Virus record (IMG/VR): IMGVR_UViG_3300025620_000006
Span: 1 to 64,000 of that record
DNA: 64,000 nucleotides
Source of the DNA: a virus
Reading direction: 5' to 3' (one strand)
Shown here: positions 18,282 through 27,370 of the stretch, one piece after another
Layout: each line of letters begins with the position of its first letter
Numbering within the stretch: the first letter of the stretch is position 1
Notes under the pieces: model-generated
Databases searched by the model: none
What the model was told of the DNA's origin: nothing
The model's input: only the letters and a program-made list of their open reading frames with translations
Made by a program: the position numbers and the translations under genes

Positions 18282-18485
18282 TTATGAATTTGCGTGATAT
18301 GCGGAAAGCATTTTCTTAGCTTCTTCAGCTGAAGAAAAACCTGATTTCCAAACACCACCTTTTTTGTTATTTAAAATAACGTATTTATCGCCACGCTTTA
18401 CAACGCACCCGCTTCCACCTTCTGACTCTGCGCAACCTTTACCGGCCTTAGCAGCACCTAATCTGTTCATTAGAATATTTGCCAT
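18282..18485 (-). CDS. Small protein, possible fold with two Cys (67 aa)
   Basis: 67 residues: MANILMNRLGAAKAGKGCAE, then GGSGCVVKRGDKYVILNNKK, a compact beta-hairpin-like part, then a helix (SAEEAKKMLSAYHAN). The N-terminus carries the recurring GAAK motif. The pattern looks like a tiny domain with an N-terminal motif tag. Function unknown. Confidence 0.55.
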   Translation of the reverse strand: MANILMNRLGAAKAGKGCAESEGGSGCVVKRGDKYVILNNKKGGVWKSGFSSAEEAKKMLSAYHANS

Positions 18486-18487
18486 AA

Positions 18488-18970
18488 CTATATGTTTTGT
18501 AAAGCTACTATATCAGTTAAAACAGTTGATCCAGTTGATAACACTTTAACCACCAGTAGATCTATTACTTTTCCAGCAGCCACATTATTTAAAGTAACTT
18601 GATTACCAGAAACATCTTCAACAACAACATTACCTGTTGTTCCAAAATACAAAGAATAACCGTCGCTAATATTAGCAGCGTTACTTTTATATATTTCATA
18701 TGTAGCAGCTTGAGTGGGACTGCCACTTAACGTTATTGTATTTGCATCGTCCACACTTACCACGGTAAATATTTCGCCATTAGTGTATACTACGTCTCCT
18801 CCAGATATAACATATCCCAGAGGGTTAGTTACTGCTGGTAAAAAATCACTACCAGCATCAATTAATTGATTTGTAGCCCCTGTGTTTGTACCACTAGCTA
18901 TAACCCCAGGTTGAGGTATATTAATAGTGTCGCTGAGGATAACACTTACCGATGAATTGTATGTACTCAT
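18488..18970 (-). CDS. Beta-structured putative virion protein (160 aa)
   Basis: 160 residues, Thr/Val/Asn/Gly-rich and beta-prone throughout (NEIFTVVSVDDANTITLSG-like spacing of strands and turns), no Cys. Resembles tail or head surface proteins by composition. Separated from the next gene by 2 bases. No specific family identified. Confidence 0.55.
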   Translation of the reverse strand: MSTYNSSVSVILSDTINIPQPGVIASGTNTGATNQLIDAGSDFLPAVTNPLGYVISGGDVVYTNGEIFTVVSVDDANTITLSGSPTQAATYEIYKSNAANISDGYSLYFGTTGNVVVEDVSGNQVTLNNVAAGKVIDLLVVKVLSTGSTVLTDIVALQNI

Positions 18971-18982
18971 TTTTTTTGTTTT

Positions 18983-19210
18983 TTATAATTCTCCAACTCT
19001 GCCTTGTGCGCAAAGAACTGGATTGATTCCTTTATATTTAACAGGAGCTTTAAGTATTTGCATACCTGTTATTCCATTACTAGCTCCTTGACCATGAACT
19101 CTGCCTTCTTGATTTAAAGGCCCGTCCCATATATGAGATTCACCTACTACACCAACTTTTGTTCCTGGTTTTAATTTTTCCATTGCTGGATCGTATTTTT
19201 TGTGGTCCAT
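18983..19210 (-). CDS. Small protein of unknown function (75 aa)
   Basis: 75 residues, with GTKVGVVGESHIWDGPLNQE in the middle and a closing PVLCAQGRVGEL. Located in the string of small late genes (2-12 base gaps). No motif recognised. Confidence 0.5.
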   Translation of the reverse strand: MDHKKYDPAMEKLKPGTKVGVVGESHIWDGPLNQEGRVHGQGASNGITGMQILKAPVKYKGINPVLCAQGRVGEL

Positions 19211-19212
19211 AA

Positions 19213-20013
19213 TTATTTTTTTCTTGATTTATCGTGATTATATCCTTTTTTCTTTAAAGCTAAGTGTTCTTTTTCTGTTTCAGCTGTTTCAACTTTTCCG
19301 TCTTTGCTATACATTTTGTGTACCTCAAAGCTATTATTTTTTATTTTTTTTGCTGCTCCGGCGAACAATCCTCCGTAAGATTGACCAAACATATTTCCAG
19401 CGTTTGTTATAGCGCTGTTTTTAAAACCTATAGCATTTGTCATAGGTTGCAACTCTTGTCCTAAAGGGTTTCTTAATTTAGATTCAGAAGTTTCTTGCTC
19501 ACTAGGATTATCTGTATAAGATTGCTGTGCGTCTGATACTAGTTGGTTTTGAGTTGCGTTAACACCATTCCTAACGTTACCGTATTGAGACGTCATATTA
19601 CCAATACCTAATCTTCTTCCATAACCTCCACCATACTGAGACACTTGATCTTTACTGTATTCCTCTGGAGACATACCTGCTTCTTCTGATTTAAATCTTA
19701 ATCTAGCCGCGTCTCTCGCTTCTTTAGCAGAATTGAAGGTGTCTCTTAAACCAGCCGACTGAGAGTTTGCTCTTCCACCTGGCCCTTGATTATCCATCAT
19801 TGCAGAATAAGCATCACTATAAGCTGAATTAGCATCAGATAAGTAACTTGGGTCAGTTGATTCTGGTTCTGCAGCTCCAGCAGCCTGTTGATTGTTAGAT
19901 CCTAAAGCTTGACCGGCAGCTGCAATTATTCCTCCAGACCTACTTCCTGTAAGTTGAGTAAATCTAGGTGATAAACTTCCTGATGCTGCTGCTGCTGCTG
20001 TTATTGTACTCAT
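19213..20013 (-). CDS. Low-complexity putative virion protein (266 aa)
   Basis: 266 residues, Ala/Gly/Ser/Gln-rich, starting MSTITAAAAASGSLSPRF. Helical middle (residues about 55-110, DANSAYSDAYSAMMDNQGPG). The C-terminal part carries GLFAGAAKKIKN and a basic end. Ala-rich, small-residue-rich proteins of this kind are typical of ejected internal virion proteins, but no family is recognised. Confidence 0.5.
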   Translation of the reverse strand: MSTITAAAAASGSLSPRFTQLTGSRSGGIIAAAGQALGSNNQQAAGAAEPESTDPSYLSDANSAYSDAYSAMMDNQGPGGRANSQSAGLRDTFNSAKEARDAARLRFKSEEAGMSPEEYSKDQVSQYGGGYGRRLGIGNMTSQYGNVRNGVNATQNQLVSDAQQSYTDNPSEQETSESKLRNPLGQELQPMTNAIGFKNSAITNAGNMFGQSYGGLFAGAAKKIKNNSFEVHKMYSKDGKVETAETEKEHLALKKKGYNHDKSRKK

Positions 20014-20460
20014 TTATCTGTTTTTATCTTTATTAACATTATATATAGATTTAGTTAAAACTTTATCTATATATGAATTTCCTTTTATAATCTTGTTTCG
20101 CCTTTTACTAATAGGTATATCATCTTCACCTAGCATTATGCGATATATTCTTTTAATAAGTTGTTTGCCTTTAAAAGAAACTTTGTATATGTTGTACTTT
20201 TGAGTTGTTCTATTTCTCTGTCTCCAAACAGAAATCCATTCGCCTTTTATTAATCTACTCCATCTTCTATTATCCCAACTGTAAGAGTAAGAACCTGCTT
20301 CAAAATCTTTTTTTGTAAACAAGTCTATACAATCTAAATATATCAATAGTTCTAAATCTGCTTCATTTAGATCGTTGTTTTTGGAAGCCCATTTACGTAT
20401 TATTCGATAATGTTTTAGCAGATTAAGATTTTTTAAATCTCCTGCTTCTAGCTTTTTCAC
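20014..20460 (-). CDS. Putative winged-helix DNA-binding protein (148 aa)
   Basis: 148 residues. Helical N-terminal half (HYRIIRKWASKNNDLNEADL; LELLIYLDCIDLFTKKDF), then a basic wing-like region with WSRLIKGEWISVWRQRNRTT and VSFKGKQLIKRIYRIML, as in MarR-type winged helices. It lies directly after groES (4-base overlap). A role in late regulation or packaging is possible. Called from predicted pattern only. Confidence 0.5.
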   Translation of the reverse strand: MKKLEAGDLKNLNLLKHYRIIRKWASKNNDLNEADLELLIYLDCIDLFTKKDFEAGSYSYSWDNRRWSRLIKGEWISVWRQRNRTTQKYNIYKVSFKGKQLIKRIYRIMLGEDDIPISKRRNKIIKGNSYIDKVLTKSIYNVNKDKNR

Positions 20461-20717
20461 AAAACAACGACCACGTCTGTTGACTTAATAACGTGATATA
20501 TTTTTTTATTATTCTGTATCTTATGACCAGCATGCTTATCATAAAATATAATATCTTCTTTTTTAACCCCTTCAACATCATTACCTAGGCTTATAATTTT
20601 AGCCTTTAAGTATCTAATGTCATCTCGGTGTATTTCTGCTAAAAGTAATCCACCATCAGTTTCCTGAATTTGATCTTCTAGCTTTTCTATAATTAAATTT
20701 CTACCTAGTGCTTTCAT
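20457..20717 (-). CDS. groES: Co-chaperonin GroES
   Basis: 86 residues, shorter than the usual 95-100. Order fits GroES: strand ALGRNLIIEKL, mobile loop with a GGLLL tripeptide core (TDGGLLLAE; the bacterial loop has GG-I-V/L), strand KAKIISLGNDV, then KKEDIIFYDKHAG and terminal STDVVVVL. The gene overlaps the end of groEL by 17 bases, so the order is groEL then groES, the reverse of the usual bacterial groES-groEL order. The product caps the phage GroEL. It is the second GroES-type protein in this phage. Confidence 0.85.
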   Translation of the reverse strand: MKALGRNLIIEKLEDQIQETDGGLLLAEIHRDDIRYLKAKIISLGNDVEGVKKEDIIFYDKHAGHKIQNNKKIYHVIKSTDVVVVL

Positions 20718-22251
20718 CTATTCTCATATTATTAATTACACAATCAGTAGAAAGAATAGTTGTTGCCACAGAAGCCGCGTTAATCAAAGCGCTTTTAGTT
20801 ACGAGCAAAGGATCAATAATCCCTGACTCAACCATATTTACCATTTTTCCTGTAACCACGTTTAATCCAGTACCATCATTTTTACTAAAATCCGGTTCTT
20901 TAATATTAGCGTTTTTAAGTATAGTTTTAAAAGGTGACTTTATAGCTTCTAATAATACTTGTTGACCTTTTGTTTTAGGTTTTATTATTGACGAAGCATT
21001 TAATAAAGCAATACCACCTCCTGGTACTATACCTTGTTTTATAGCGGCTTTTGTAGCACATATAGCGTCTTCAACCCTATCTGTTTTTTCTTTTAATTCT
21101 ACATCAGAAAAAGCACCTACTTTTACTATAGCCACTTTAGCACTTAATGTAGCTAATCTTCTTTCTAAATTAACAACAACGTGTGCAGGGTTTTTCTTTT
21201 TTAAATCTTTTTTAATTTTTTCTATAAAATCTTTAGCTTCATCAGGTATTTCTTCTACTTGAATTACTGTTTGATTTTCTTGAGAAATTGACTTTACACA
21301 TTCACCTAAGTAATCTATTTGTATTGCATTTAAATCATCACCTAAATCTTCATTGATTATAGTTGAGTTTGTAAGTAATGCTAAATCATTTAGTATTTCT
21401 TTTTTACGTAAGCCATATGCTGGAGGGTCTACAACGTTTACTTTAATATTACCCTTCATTTTATTCATTACTAAAGCAGAAAGAACAGTGGGGTCAACTT
21501 CGCCTATTACAAGTAGTGGCTTGTTGTTTTTTATTACATGTTCTAGCACAGGTTGTATTTGTCTAATAGATTCTACTTTTGATTCCATTATTAAAACTAA
21601 TGGTTTGTCTAACTCCGCCGTACCTTTTTCTTTGTTAGTTATAAAGTTTTGATGGCAGTAACCTTTGTAGTATTCTATGCCATCTACTATCTCTGTTTCT
21701 GTTATTCCGTTTTCAGAAACACCCAGTGTCACAATCCCTGTTTCACCTACTTCTCTAAAAGCATCGCCTATTAACTTACCTAGAACTTTATCGTTGTTGG
21801 TTGATATAGTTGCTATATCATCTATCATGTCACCTTTAACGGGTATACTTATTGATTCTAAATATTCAACAACTTTATCAACAGCTTTGTTTATACCTTC
21901 TTTTAGTTCTCTAGTGTTTACGTCCTTACTACGAGCTTCACTTAGTATAGCGTGAGCTAATACAGTAGCTGTAGTTGTTCCATCGCCAGCTTCATTAACT
22001 GTTTTTCTTGCTGCGCCTTTTAACAAAGTTGCACCCATATTTTCAATTGGATCGTGCAATGTTATACAGTTTGCGACAGTAACACCATCCTTTGTTATGA
22101 CAGGATTACCCTGGTCATCTTCCATTATAACACATTTACCGCTAGCTCCAAGTGTGGAGCTAACAGCATTTGTGAGTTGTTCAATTCCTTTAAATATTTT
22201 ATCTTTAGCTTTGTCTCCAAAACTAAGATTTTTTACTATAGCGTCTGCCAT
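20701..22251 (-). CDS. groEL: Chaperonin GroEL
   Basis: 516 residues against about 545 for bacterial GroEL. ATP-site motif GDGTTTATVLA near residue 90, apical domain in the middle, and the second catalytic region VELKEKTDRVEDAICATKAA with PGGGIAL after it (the Asp needed for ATP hydrolysis is in RVEDA). The Gly-Gly-Met tail of host GroEL is missing; the protein ends TILSTDCVINNMRIDESTR. It assists folding, probably of the capsid or the giant ejection protein. Placed between the tail-fibre genes and groES in the late unit. Confidence 0.95.
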   Translation of the reverse strand: MADAIVKNLSFGDKAKDKIFKGIEQLTNAVSSTLGASGKCVIMEDDQGNPVITKDGVTVANCITLHDPIENMGATLLKGAARKTVNEAGDGTTTATVLAHAILSEARSKDVNTRELKEGINKAVDKVVEYLESISIPVKGDMIDDIATISTNNDKVLGKLIGDAFREVGETGIVTLGVSENGITETEIVDGIEYYKGYCHQNFITNKEKGTAELDKPLVLIMESKVESIRQIQPVLEHVIKNNKPLLVIGEVDPTVLSALVMNKMKGNIKVNVVDPPAYGLRKKEILNDLALLTNSTIINEDLGDDLNAIQIDYLGECVKSISQENQTVIQVEEIPDEAKDFIEKIKKDLKKKNPAHVVVNLERRLATLSAKVAIVKVGAFSDVELKEKTDRVEDAICATKAAIKQGIVPGGGIALLNASSIIKPKTKGQQVLLEAIKSPFKTILKNANIKEPDFSKNDGTGLNVVTGKMVNMVESGIIDPLLVTKSALINAASVATTILSTDCVINNMRIDESTR

Positions 22252-22279
22252 GATTTAATTAGATTTAATTTGATTTATT

Positions 22280-22594
22280 TTATTTAAAAGTTTTAACGAC
22301 TTGTGGTCCGCGAATATGAGCTAATTTTTTCTCATAATGGTTAATAGAAGCATCTATTGCTGATTCAGCACCTTCCATTGTTTCGCGTCTCGTTACATCG
22401 ATCCATGAATCTTCTTTTTTTGGATCAAGGTATTCAGTTTGGTAAAATCCATTTGGTAGCTGTACAATTCTCCAGTTTTTCTTTTGAACTATATGTTCCC
22501 AAATTTTCTTGGTTTCTTCCGTAATTTGTGGTTGACTAGTCCACGTGTTAGTCTGGTAAAATAGTGTCATTGGTTTTGGTTTTAAATTTGACAT
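22280..22594 (-). CDS. Conserved-looking small protein (104 aa)
   Basis: 104 residues: TLFYQTNTWTSQPQITEETK, then KKNWRIVQLPNGFYQTEYLD, and an acidic/helical RRETMEGAESAIDASINHYE. The compact mix (beta sheet followed by helix) resembles small unannotated proteins of marine phages. Precedes groEL by 28 bases on the transcript. Function unknown. Confidence 0.6.
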   Translation of the reverse strand: MSNLKPKPMTLFYQTNTWTSQPQITEETKKIWEHIVQKKNWRIVQLPNGFYQTEYLDPKKEDSWIDVTRRETMEGAESAIDASINHYEKKLAHIRGPQVVKTFK

Positions 22595-22660
22595 TGGTTA
22601 TTGCTCTAACCGAGCAGGTATGTTTATATTATCACTTGTTTGTTATTGTTTTTACTTTAA

Positions 22661-24349
22661 CTATGTTATTGTAATTGTTTGTGTGTTATTAATAATATCA
22701 TTACCGATGTTTATTTTTTTAACTTTTAATCTTAGATAGTAGTCTCCCGAGCCGCTTTGTGAAGTAACCGAGCTAGCTGTTAGTATTACAGACGCCCTTG
22801 CATATGCAGTACCAGTACCCTCTTGTAGTCCTGCGCCTGATACACTTAAAGCACCTGCTGAAACTCCTTGCATAAGCGTTCTTCTTTTTCTTAAATTGGC
22901 GTCTCGACTAATGGTAGCTTGTGGAACCACCCAAGCAGTACTCGTTCTTACGGTACCGACTCCTGGCGTGTATTTATAATCAAGTCTCAAATCAGAATTA
23001 AAGACTGGCGCTGGATTATTAGAACTCGCGTTGTCTTGAAATACATAGAAATCCTCCACTATGTAAGTGTAGAGTCCGGTATCTTGTGCTATTAACACTC
23101 TAGGACTTGTGTCTATAGTAGCCATATTTGCAAATGAAATTTTAAAAGTATAATACCTTGCATCTTCAACCACTTTACCACCACTACCAAAACCTGTTGA
23201 GTATTGAGGAGTTCTTGTGGTAGATGTAGACGACCCCCATTCAACACCGGATCCATAGTAACCCATTTTTACATAACCTACAGGATTATCTCCTGTTGTA
23301 CTAACAAATAAATATTGCTCATTTGTTGAGCCTACATTTAAAGATCCTCTTATTCTTGCATTTTTTCCTACATCTAATGATGCTTCCGGTTCTGTAATAG
23401 AGCCAGGATAAGCACTAGTACAAATTCCCAATCTTGCACTATTAGAACTAAGATTTAAAGTTCCCCCATCAGCATCACCACCGCTACCTGTAATGGTCAT
23501 TCTTGAGGCTACGGTTATTCTTTTAGCGTTTCCTGTACCTATATTCGCCTGACTTATTTGAGAATTTCCCAACGTAGTTCCATTAGGGGTGAACATTGGT
23601 ATAAAGTTAGTTGTTCCTGAACCTCCTATTCCGCTTGTGTGAGCATCTACATAAGATTTAGAAGCAGCGTCAGTTCCAGCGCTTGGCGTAGTTGGTACAG
23701 TAACTTGTCCACCGAAACTTGATTGGCCCGTGCCGTTTACAGTTAGTGTACCAGCTAGAGTAATACTATCGTCTAGATGAAACCTAGTATAGACGCTAGC
23801 ATTCTCTGTATTTATATTTGTTCCACCTGTAAAATCAATTGTATTTCCGCTTTGTATAATTCTATTGCTACCGGCGTCTGCTGCAGCTGTCCATGTGTAG
23901 TCTTCAGCTGCTGGTAATGTTACTGTTTTAGTATTTACAACAGTTACGTGACCTGTGGTGTTTGTGTTTATAGTATCTATAACTGTGAAGCTAGCGCCAT
24001 AAGCAGGTGAAACGCTACTACTGTTATTTGATCTACTTGTATTGTCGTGGTCTAAAATTACATCTGCTGCGGTTCCAATATTAGTTAAGTAAGTTCCAGC
24101 TGTTACGCTAGTCACCGTACCTTGTGGATTACTAAATGATGTAGTTAAAGTACCACCATCTTGTTGTGTAAGAGTTAGCGTTATAGTAGAACTACCAGAA
24201 TCACTAAATGCAGTAATCATATTATCGTATGATGTATTCCACTCAGTAGATGTACCACCTGGCGCCGTTATAATACCACCGGAAGTTATAATTCCAGTGG
24301 TATTTAGCGTTCCATTTATTGATTGGTTACAATATAGTTCTATTGCCAT
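22661..24349 (-). CDS. Tail fibre-like protein (562 aa)
   Basis: 562 residues, Thr/Ser/Gly/Asn-rich and beta-helix-like, starting MAIELYCNQSINGTLNTTG. Contains TDAASKSYVDAHTSGIGGSG (residues about 226-245), a segment typical of trimeric tail-fibre stalks, then GTTNFIPMFTPNGTTLGNSQ. The C-terminal part (about 330-540) is probably the receptor-binding or knob region. A similar TDAASKAYVDG segment occurs in the neighbouring 751-aa protein, so the two are related. Likely host-range determinant. Confidence 0.75.
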   Translation of the reverse strand: MAIELYCNQSINGTLNTTGIITSGGIITAPGGTSTEWNTSYDNMITAFSDSGSSTITLTLTQQDGGTLTTSFSNPQGTVTSVTAGTYLTNIGTAADVILDHDNTSRSNNSSSVSPAYGASFTVIDTINTNTTGHVTVVNTKTVTLPAAEDYTWTAAADAGSNRIIQSGNTIDFTGGTNINTENASVYTRFHLDDSITLAGTLTVNGTGQSSFGGQVTVPTTPSAGTDAASKSYVDAHTSGIGGSGTTNFIPMFTPNGTTLGNSQISQANIGTGNAKRITVASRMTITGSGGDADGGTLNLSSNSARLGICTSAYPGSITEPEASLDVGKNARIRGSLNVGSTNEQYLFVSTTGDNPVGYVKMGYYGSGVEWGSSTSTTRTPQYSTGFGSGGKVVEDARYYTFKISFANMATIDTSPRVLIAQDTGLYTYIVEDFYVFQDNASSNNPAPVFNSDLRLDYKYTPGVGTVRTSTAWVVPQATISRDANLRKRRTLMQGVSAGALSVSGAGLQEGTGTAYARASVILTASSVTSQSGSGDYYLRLKVKKINIGNDIINNTQTITIT

Positions 24350-24377
24350 TTGATTTTATTTTATTTTATTTTTATTG

Positions 24378-26633
24378 TTATGATCCTGAATCAGCTAGAG
24401 AAACTAACACTCTTATGTTACCCGCTGGGAAACTACCTCCAGAAATAGCAACTGCGTTAACTGATGTTCTATCAACACAAGCATATATTGTTTCGTAATT
24501 ACTAGCATCATAAAGTTGAACTATTACATCGTAAGATCCTAAACCGTGTGTTATTGAACCAAAGCTAGATATTGTTGCCGCATAAGTACTTGCTTTTCTA
24601 ATAGCAGGTGCTAATGATTGAATTGTAGCATATTTGTTTACATCTCCTGTTACGTCATATATAGGTAATCTATCAGTACTAGCAACTCCTGTTCCAATGT
24701 CAGTAAGTCCTTTAATATCAAGACCAACTACAGGAACTGGTCCTGTTGAAGATGCTACTTTAATACCAAGTTCATCATTAGCTGTAGAAGCATTTACTCC
24801 AGTTACATCACCTTGTGGTATTGTTGGAAAAGTAACTCTATCACCAAGTCCATTCACGTACTCCGAAGCAGTACCTTGCCATATACCGGTCATTGTGCCA
24901 CTTCCTGTGATCGTGTTTGAGGCTACATTTAATGCTGTACCGTCGGTTTTAAAGTTTACACTTGTTACGCCAGACACTGGTAGAGTTCCTAAAGTTAAAT
25001 CACCAAGAACAACTTGAGAAGATGTACCGGCTCCTGATATGTTAAAGTCAGGATCAGTAGCAGTTCCAGTTTCCGTAATAGTAAGTGCGGTACCTGTTTC
25101 TGTTATATCAATGCTAGTTATAGTACCACCTGAATTTGTAGGTGTTACCCAAGTACCGTCTCCACGTAAAAACGTACTGTTTGAACCACCGGTTGGAACG
25201 TGACCTACGTTAGAACCACCATCATAAGCAAATGATTGTAATGACACAGATCCAACACTAGCTGTTTGTGAAGTTATTGCCGAACCAACAGAAGCGGTTA
25301 ACGCATTGCTAGAGCTAAATTGAGTAACACCTTCATCAGACTGAACAATAACCCAGTCATTTATATCAGATGTTCCTACAGCCGCATCTTGTTTACATAT
25401 TACAGAATCTCCATCATCTAGTTGTACTGATCCATAAAAACTACCAGAGGTTGTTACCACATAGTAATCACCTACTGATATTGCCACTCTTGAGCTACCT
25501 GTTGTAAGGTTACCGCCACCATCTATTGCACCGGATCCAGCATTAAAGCCGTCTTTGAAAGTTAAGCCTCCAGTTACAAGTCCATCTACATAAGCTTTAG
25601 AAGCAGCATCTGTTCCAGCACTAACTGTATCAATACCTTGTATACGTCCTGTTCCGCCTAATGTAATATCTCCACCTGAAACCGTTAAGTCTCCAGCAAT
25701 TACTACATCTGTTGGTAAACCAACTGTAACACTACCGTTGTTTCCTGTAGATTCAGTAATCGCTATTTCACCACCAGTACCATTTATTGTTACAGAAGAT
25801 TTAATACCAGAACCAGTACCACCAGCTGTTAAATTAAGAACAGCAGAATTAGCGCCTCCAGCGGCAACTGGCAATGTATATGTTTCATTTGTATTAGATG
25901 GTGCTGTATATGTTACTCTTTTATTTGTAGAATCAAAAGCAACACTCGCGCCACCTGAAGCAGCAAACTGTAAATCTACCGTATCAGTAACTGTGAACTG
26001 CTCGGTTCCACCAGAATTTGCAATACCTAAAGAAGTTGTATTAGCTACGGTGTTTGTAATTGTAACCGCGCCTGTAGAACCATTTACAGAAATACCAGTA
26101 CCTGCGGCAATACTTGTTACACCTGTGTTTGTTATAGTAAGTGTGTTTGGGGATGCGGCCGCGCCTGCTAAGCCAATACCAGTACTTGAGATAAAATTAA
26201 GTATTTCACCATCGATCATATCAATACCTGTTCCACCGTTTACTTTATACTGCCATTTAGTATAAGCTCCAGCGGGTGTTGCCCATGTTCCGTCACCTCT
26301 ATAAAATTCAGTGTTAGATCCAGTTCCTCCAGCCAATGTACTAGTTAAAGTAACAGCACCAGTAGATACATCAACTGAATTTGTTATATACGTAGATGTT
26401 CCTCCAGCTAGTGAAGATACACCTGAACCAGTTCCATCCATTTCAACCCACGCGCTTCCATTATAAAAATACATAATGTTAGTGCTGGTGTTGTAATACA
26501 TTTGACCTTCTACCTCACTACCTGTCGCTGGTGCAGAGGTTTCATTGTCTATGACCGGAAGCAAAAGCTCGTTACGGTTCATTTCAATATCAGAGCCATT
26601 CATTGCAATGGCGCAGTAGTAATTAATAGGCAT
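24378..26633 (-). CDS. Tail fibre-like protein (751 aa)
   Basis: 751 residues, Thr/Gly/Ser-rich repeats such as TGTGISVNGSTGAVTI-type strands and GTDAASKAYVDG near residue 340. Starts MPINYYCAIAMNGSDIEMNR, a beginning shared in style with the 562-aa fibre. The last 70 residues (TYAATISSFGSITHGLGSYD) form a compact domain that could be the tip or a chaperone-like end. It lies in a four-gene fibre cluster at the start of the late unit. Proposed as a receptor-binding fibre or baseplate-linked fibre. Confidence 0.75.
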   Translation of the reverse strand: MPINYYCAIAMNGSDIEMNRNELLLPVIDNETSAPATGSEVEGQMYYNTSTNIMYFYNGSAWVEMDGTGSGVSSLAGGTSTYITNSVDVSTGAVTLTSTLAGGTGSNTEFYRGDGTWATPAGAYTKWQYKVNGGTGIDMIDGEILNFISSTGIGLAGAAASPNTLTITNTGVTSIAAGTGISVNGSTGAVTITNTVANTTSLGIANSGGTEQFTVTDTVDLQFAASGGASVAFDSTNKRVTYTAPSNTNETYTLPVAAGGANSAVLNLTAGGTGSGIKSSVTINGTGGEIAITESTGNNGSVTVGLPTDVVIAGDLTVSGGDITLGGTGRIQGIDTVSAGTDAASKAYVDGLVTGGLTFKDGFNAGSGAIDGGGNLTTGSSRVAISVGDYYVVTTSGSFYGSVQLDDGDSVICKQDAAVGTSDINDWVIVQSDEGVTQFSSSNALTASVGSAITSQTASVGSVSLQSFAYDGGSNVGHVPTGGSNSTFLRGDGTWVTPTNSGGTITSIDITETGTALTITETGTATDPDFNISGAGTSSQVVLGDLTLGTLPVSGVTSVNFKTDGTALNVASNTITGSGTMTGIWQGTASEYVNGLGDRVTFPTIPQGDVTGVNASTANDELGIKVASSTGPVPVVGLDIKGLTDIGTGVASTDRLPIYDVTGDVNKYATIQSLAPAIRKASTYAATISSFGSITHGLGSYDVIVQLYDASNYETIYACVDRTSVNAVAISGGSFPAGNIRVLVSLADSGS

Positions 26634-26653
26634 AGTTTATTTTTTTAAATTTG

Positions 26654-27364
26654 TTAGTTTAGTATTGACGATCCTGCTACTGTTTTATCAAAATCGACTG
26701 TTATTGTTGTTGCGTTTGTGTATGTTACACATCCTTTTATTTCGTTTGGCGGATTTGAATTGTCAGTTAAAGTGACTGAAGGTTCTGCCTTACCTGTTGT
26801 ATTGTTTATAATCCATTGTGTTGATGAGGTAAAATTTTGTTTTAAGTTTACATCACCACTACTAGTTATGTCAAAATGTATTAATGTATATTGAGTTCCT
26901 TGTGGAGCAACAACTCCATTACCACCGATGTAGGTTAAATCAGCTATATAATAAAAAGGATCTGCAGGATCTACAGTGTAAGTGTCTAATGTATAATTAC
27001 CAAACTGACTTATCTGATCACCTTGACCTAGCAATATGGGTTTACCTGTTATATACTCTAAAAACTTAACTACATTTTGACCGTTTAGTTCTGTTATAGA
27101 TATTCTTACTTGTGTCAAAGTATCAAGTCCCGTTCCGGATCCACCACCACCGGTTTTAGATATAGTACCATTTCCACCATTTTGCGTATCAGACCATTTA
27201 AATGACATTTGACCGCCTATGTTTACCTTAGCATTAAGGTTTAGGTATTTAGCTACTGCTGATGCAGTGAATTGCTTTGTCTGTCTGTTTAATGCGTCAG
27301 TTCCTATCCACGCGTCATTATCTGTGACAGTTGTATCAAATGGATACGAACTTATTCTAGCCAT
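26654..27364 (-). CDS. Fibre-cluster virion protein (236 aa)
   Basis: 236 residues. N-terminus MARISSYPFDTTVTDNDAWI followed by GTDALNRQTKQFTASAVAKY, a start that resembles the attachment end of phage fibre and baseplate proteins in related genomes as I recall them. The rest is beta-rich, with a GGNGTISKTGGGGSGTGLDT Gly linker. Probably an adaptor joining fibres to the tail. Confidence 0.65.
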   Translation of the reverse strand: MARISSYPFDTTVTDNDAWIGTDALNRQTKQFTASAVAKYLNLNAKVNIGGQMSFKWSDTQNGGNGTISKTGGGGSGTGLDTLTQVRISITELNGQNVVKFLEYITGKPILLGQGDQISQFGNYTLDTYTVDPADPFYYIADLTYIGGNGVVAPQGTQYTLIHFDITSSGDVNLKQNFTSSTQWIINNTTGKAEPSVTLTDNSNPPNEIKGCVTYTNATTITVDFDKTVAGSSILN

Positions 27365-27370
27365 GAGTTA

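Noticed and set aside
22604-22617. Terminator GCTC-TAACC-GAGC between the 562-aa fibre gene and the next gene
   Set aside because: Only a 4-bp stem and no convincing U-run on the minus strand.
24634-26265. Plus-strand frames opposite the tail fibre gene
   Set aside because: They are Pro/Val/Thr-rich mirror images of repetitive Gly/Thr codons of the fibre; no domains and no promoter.
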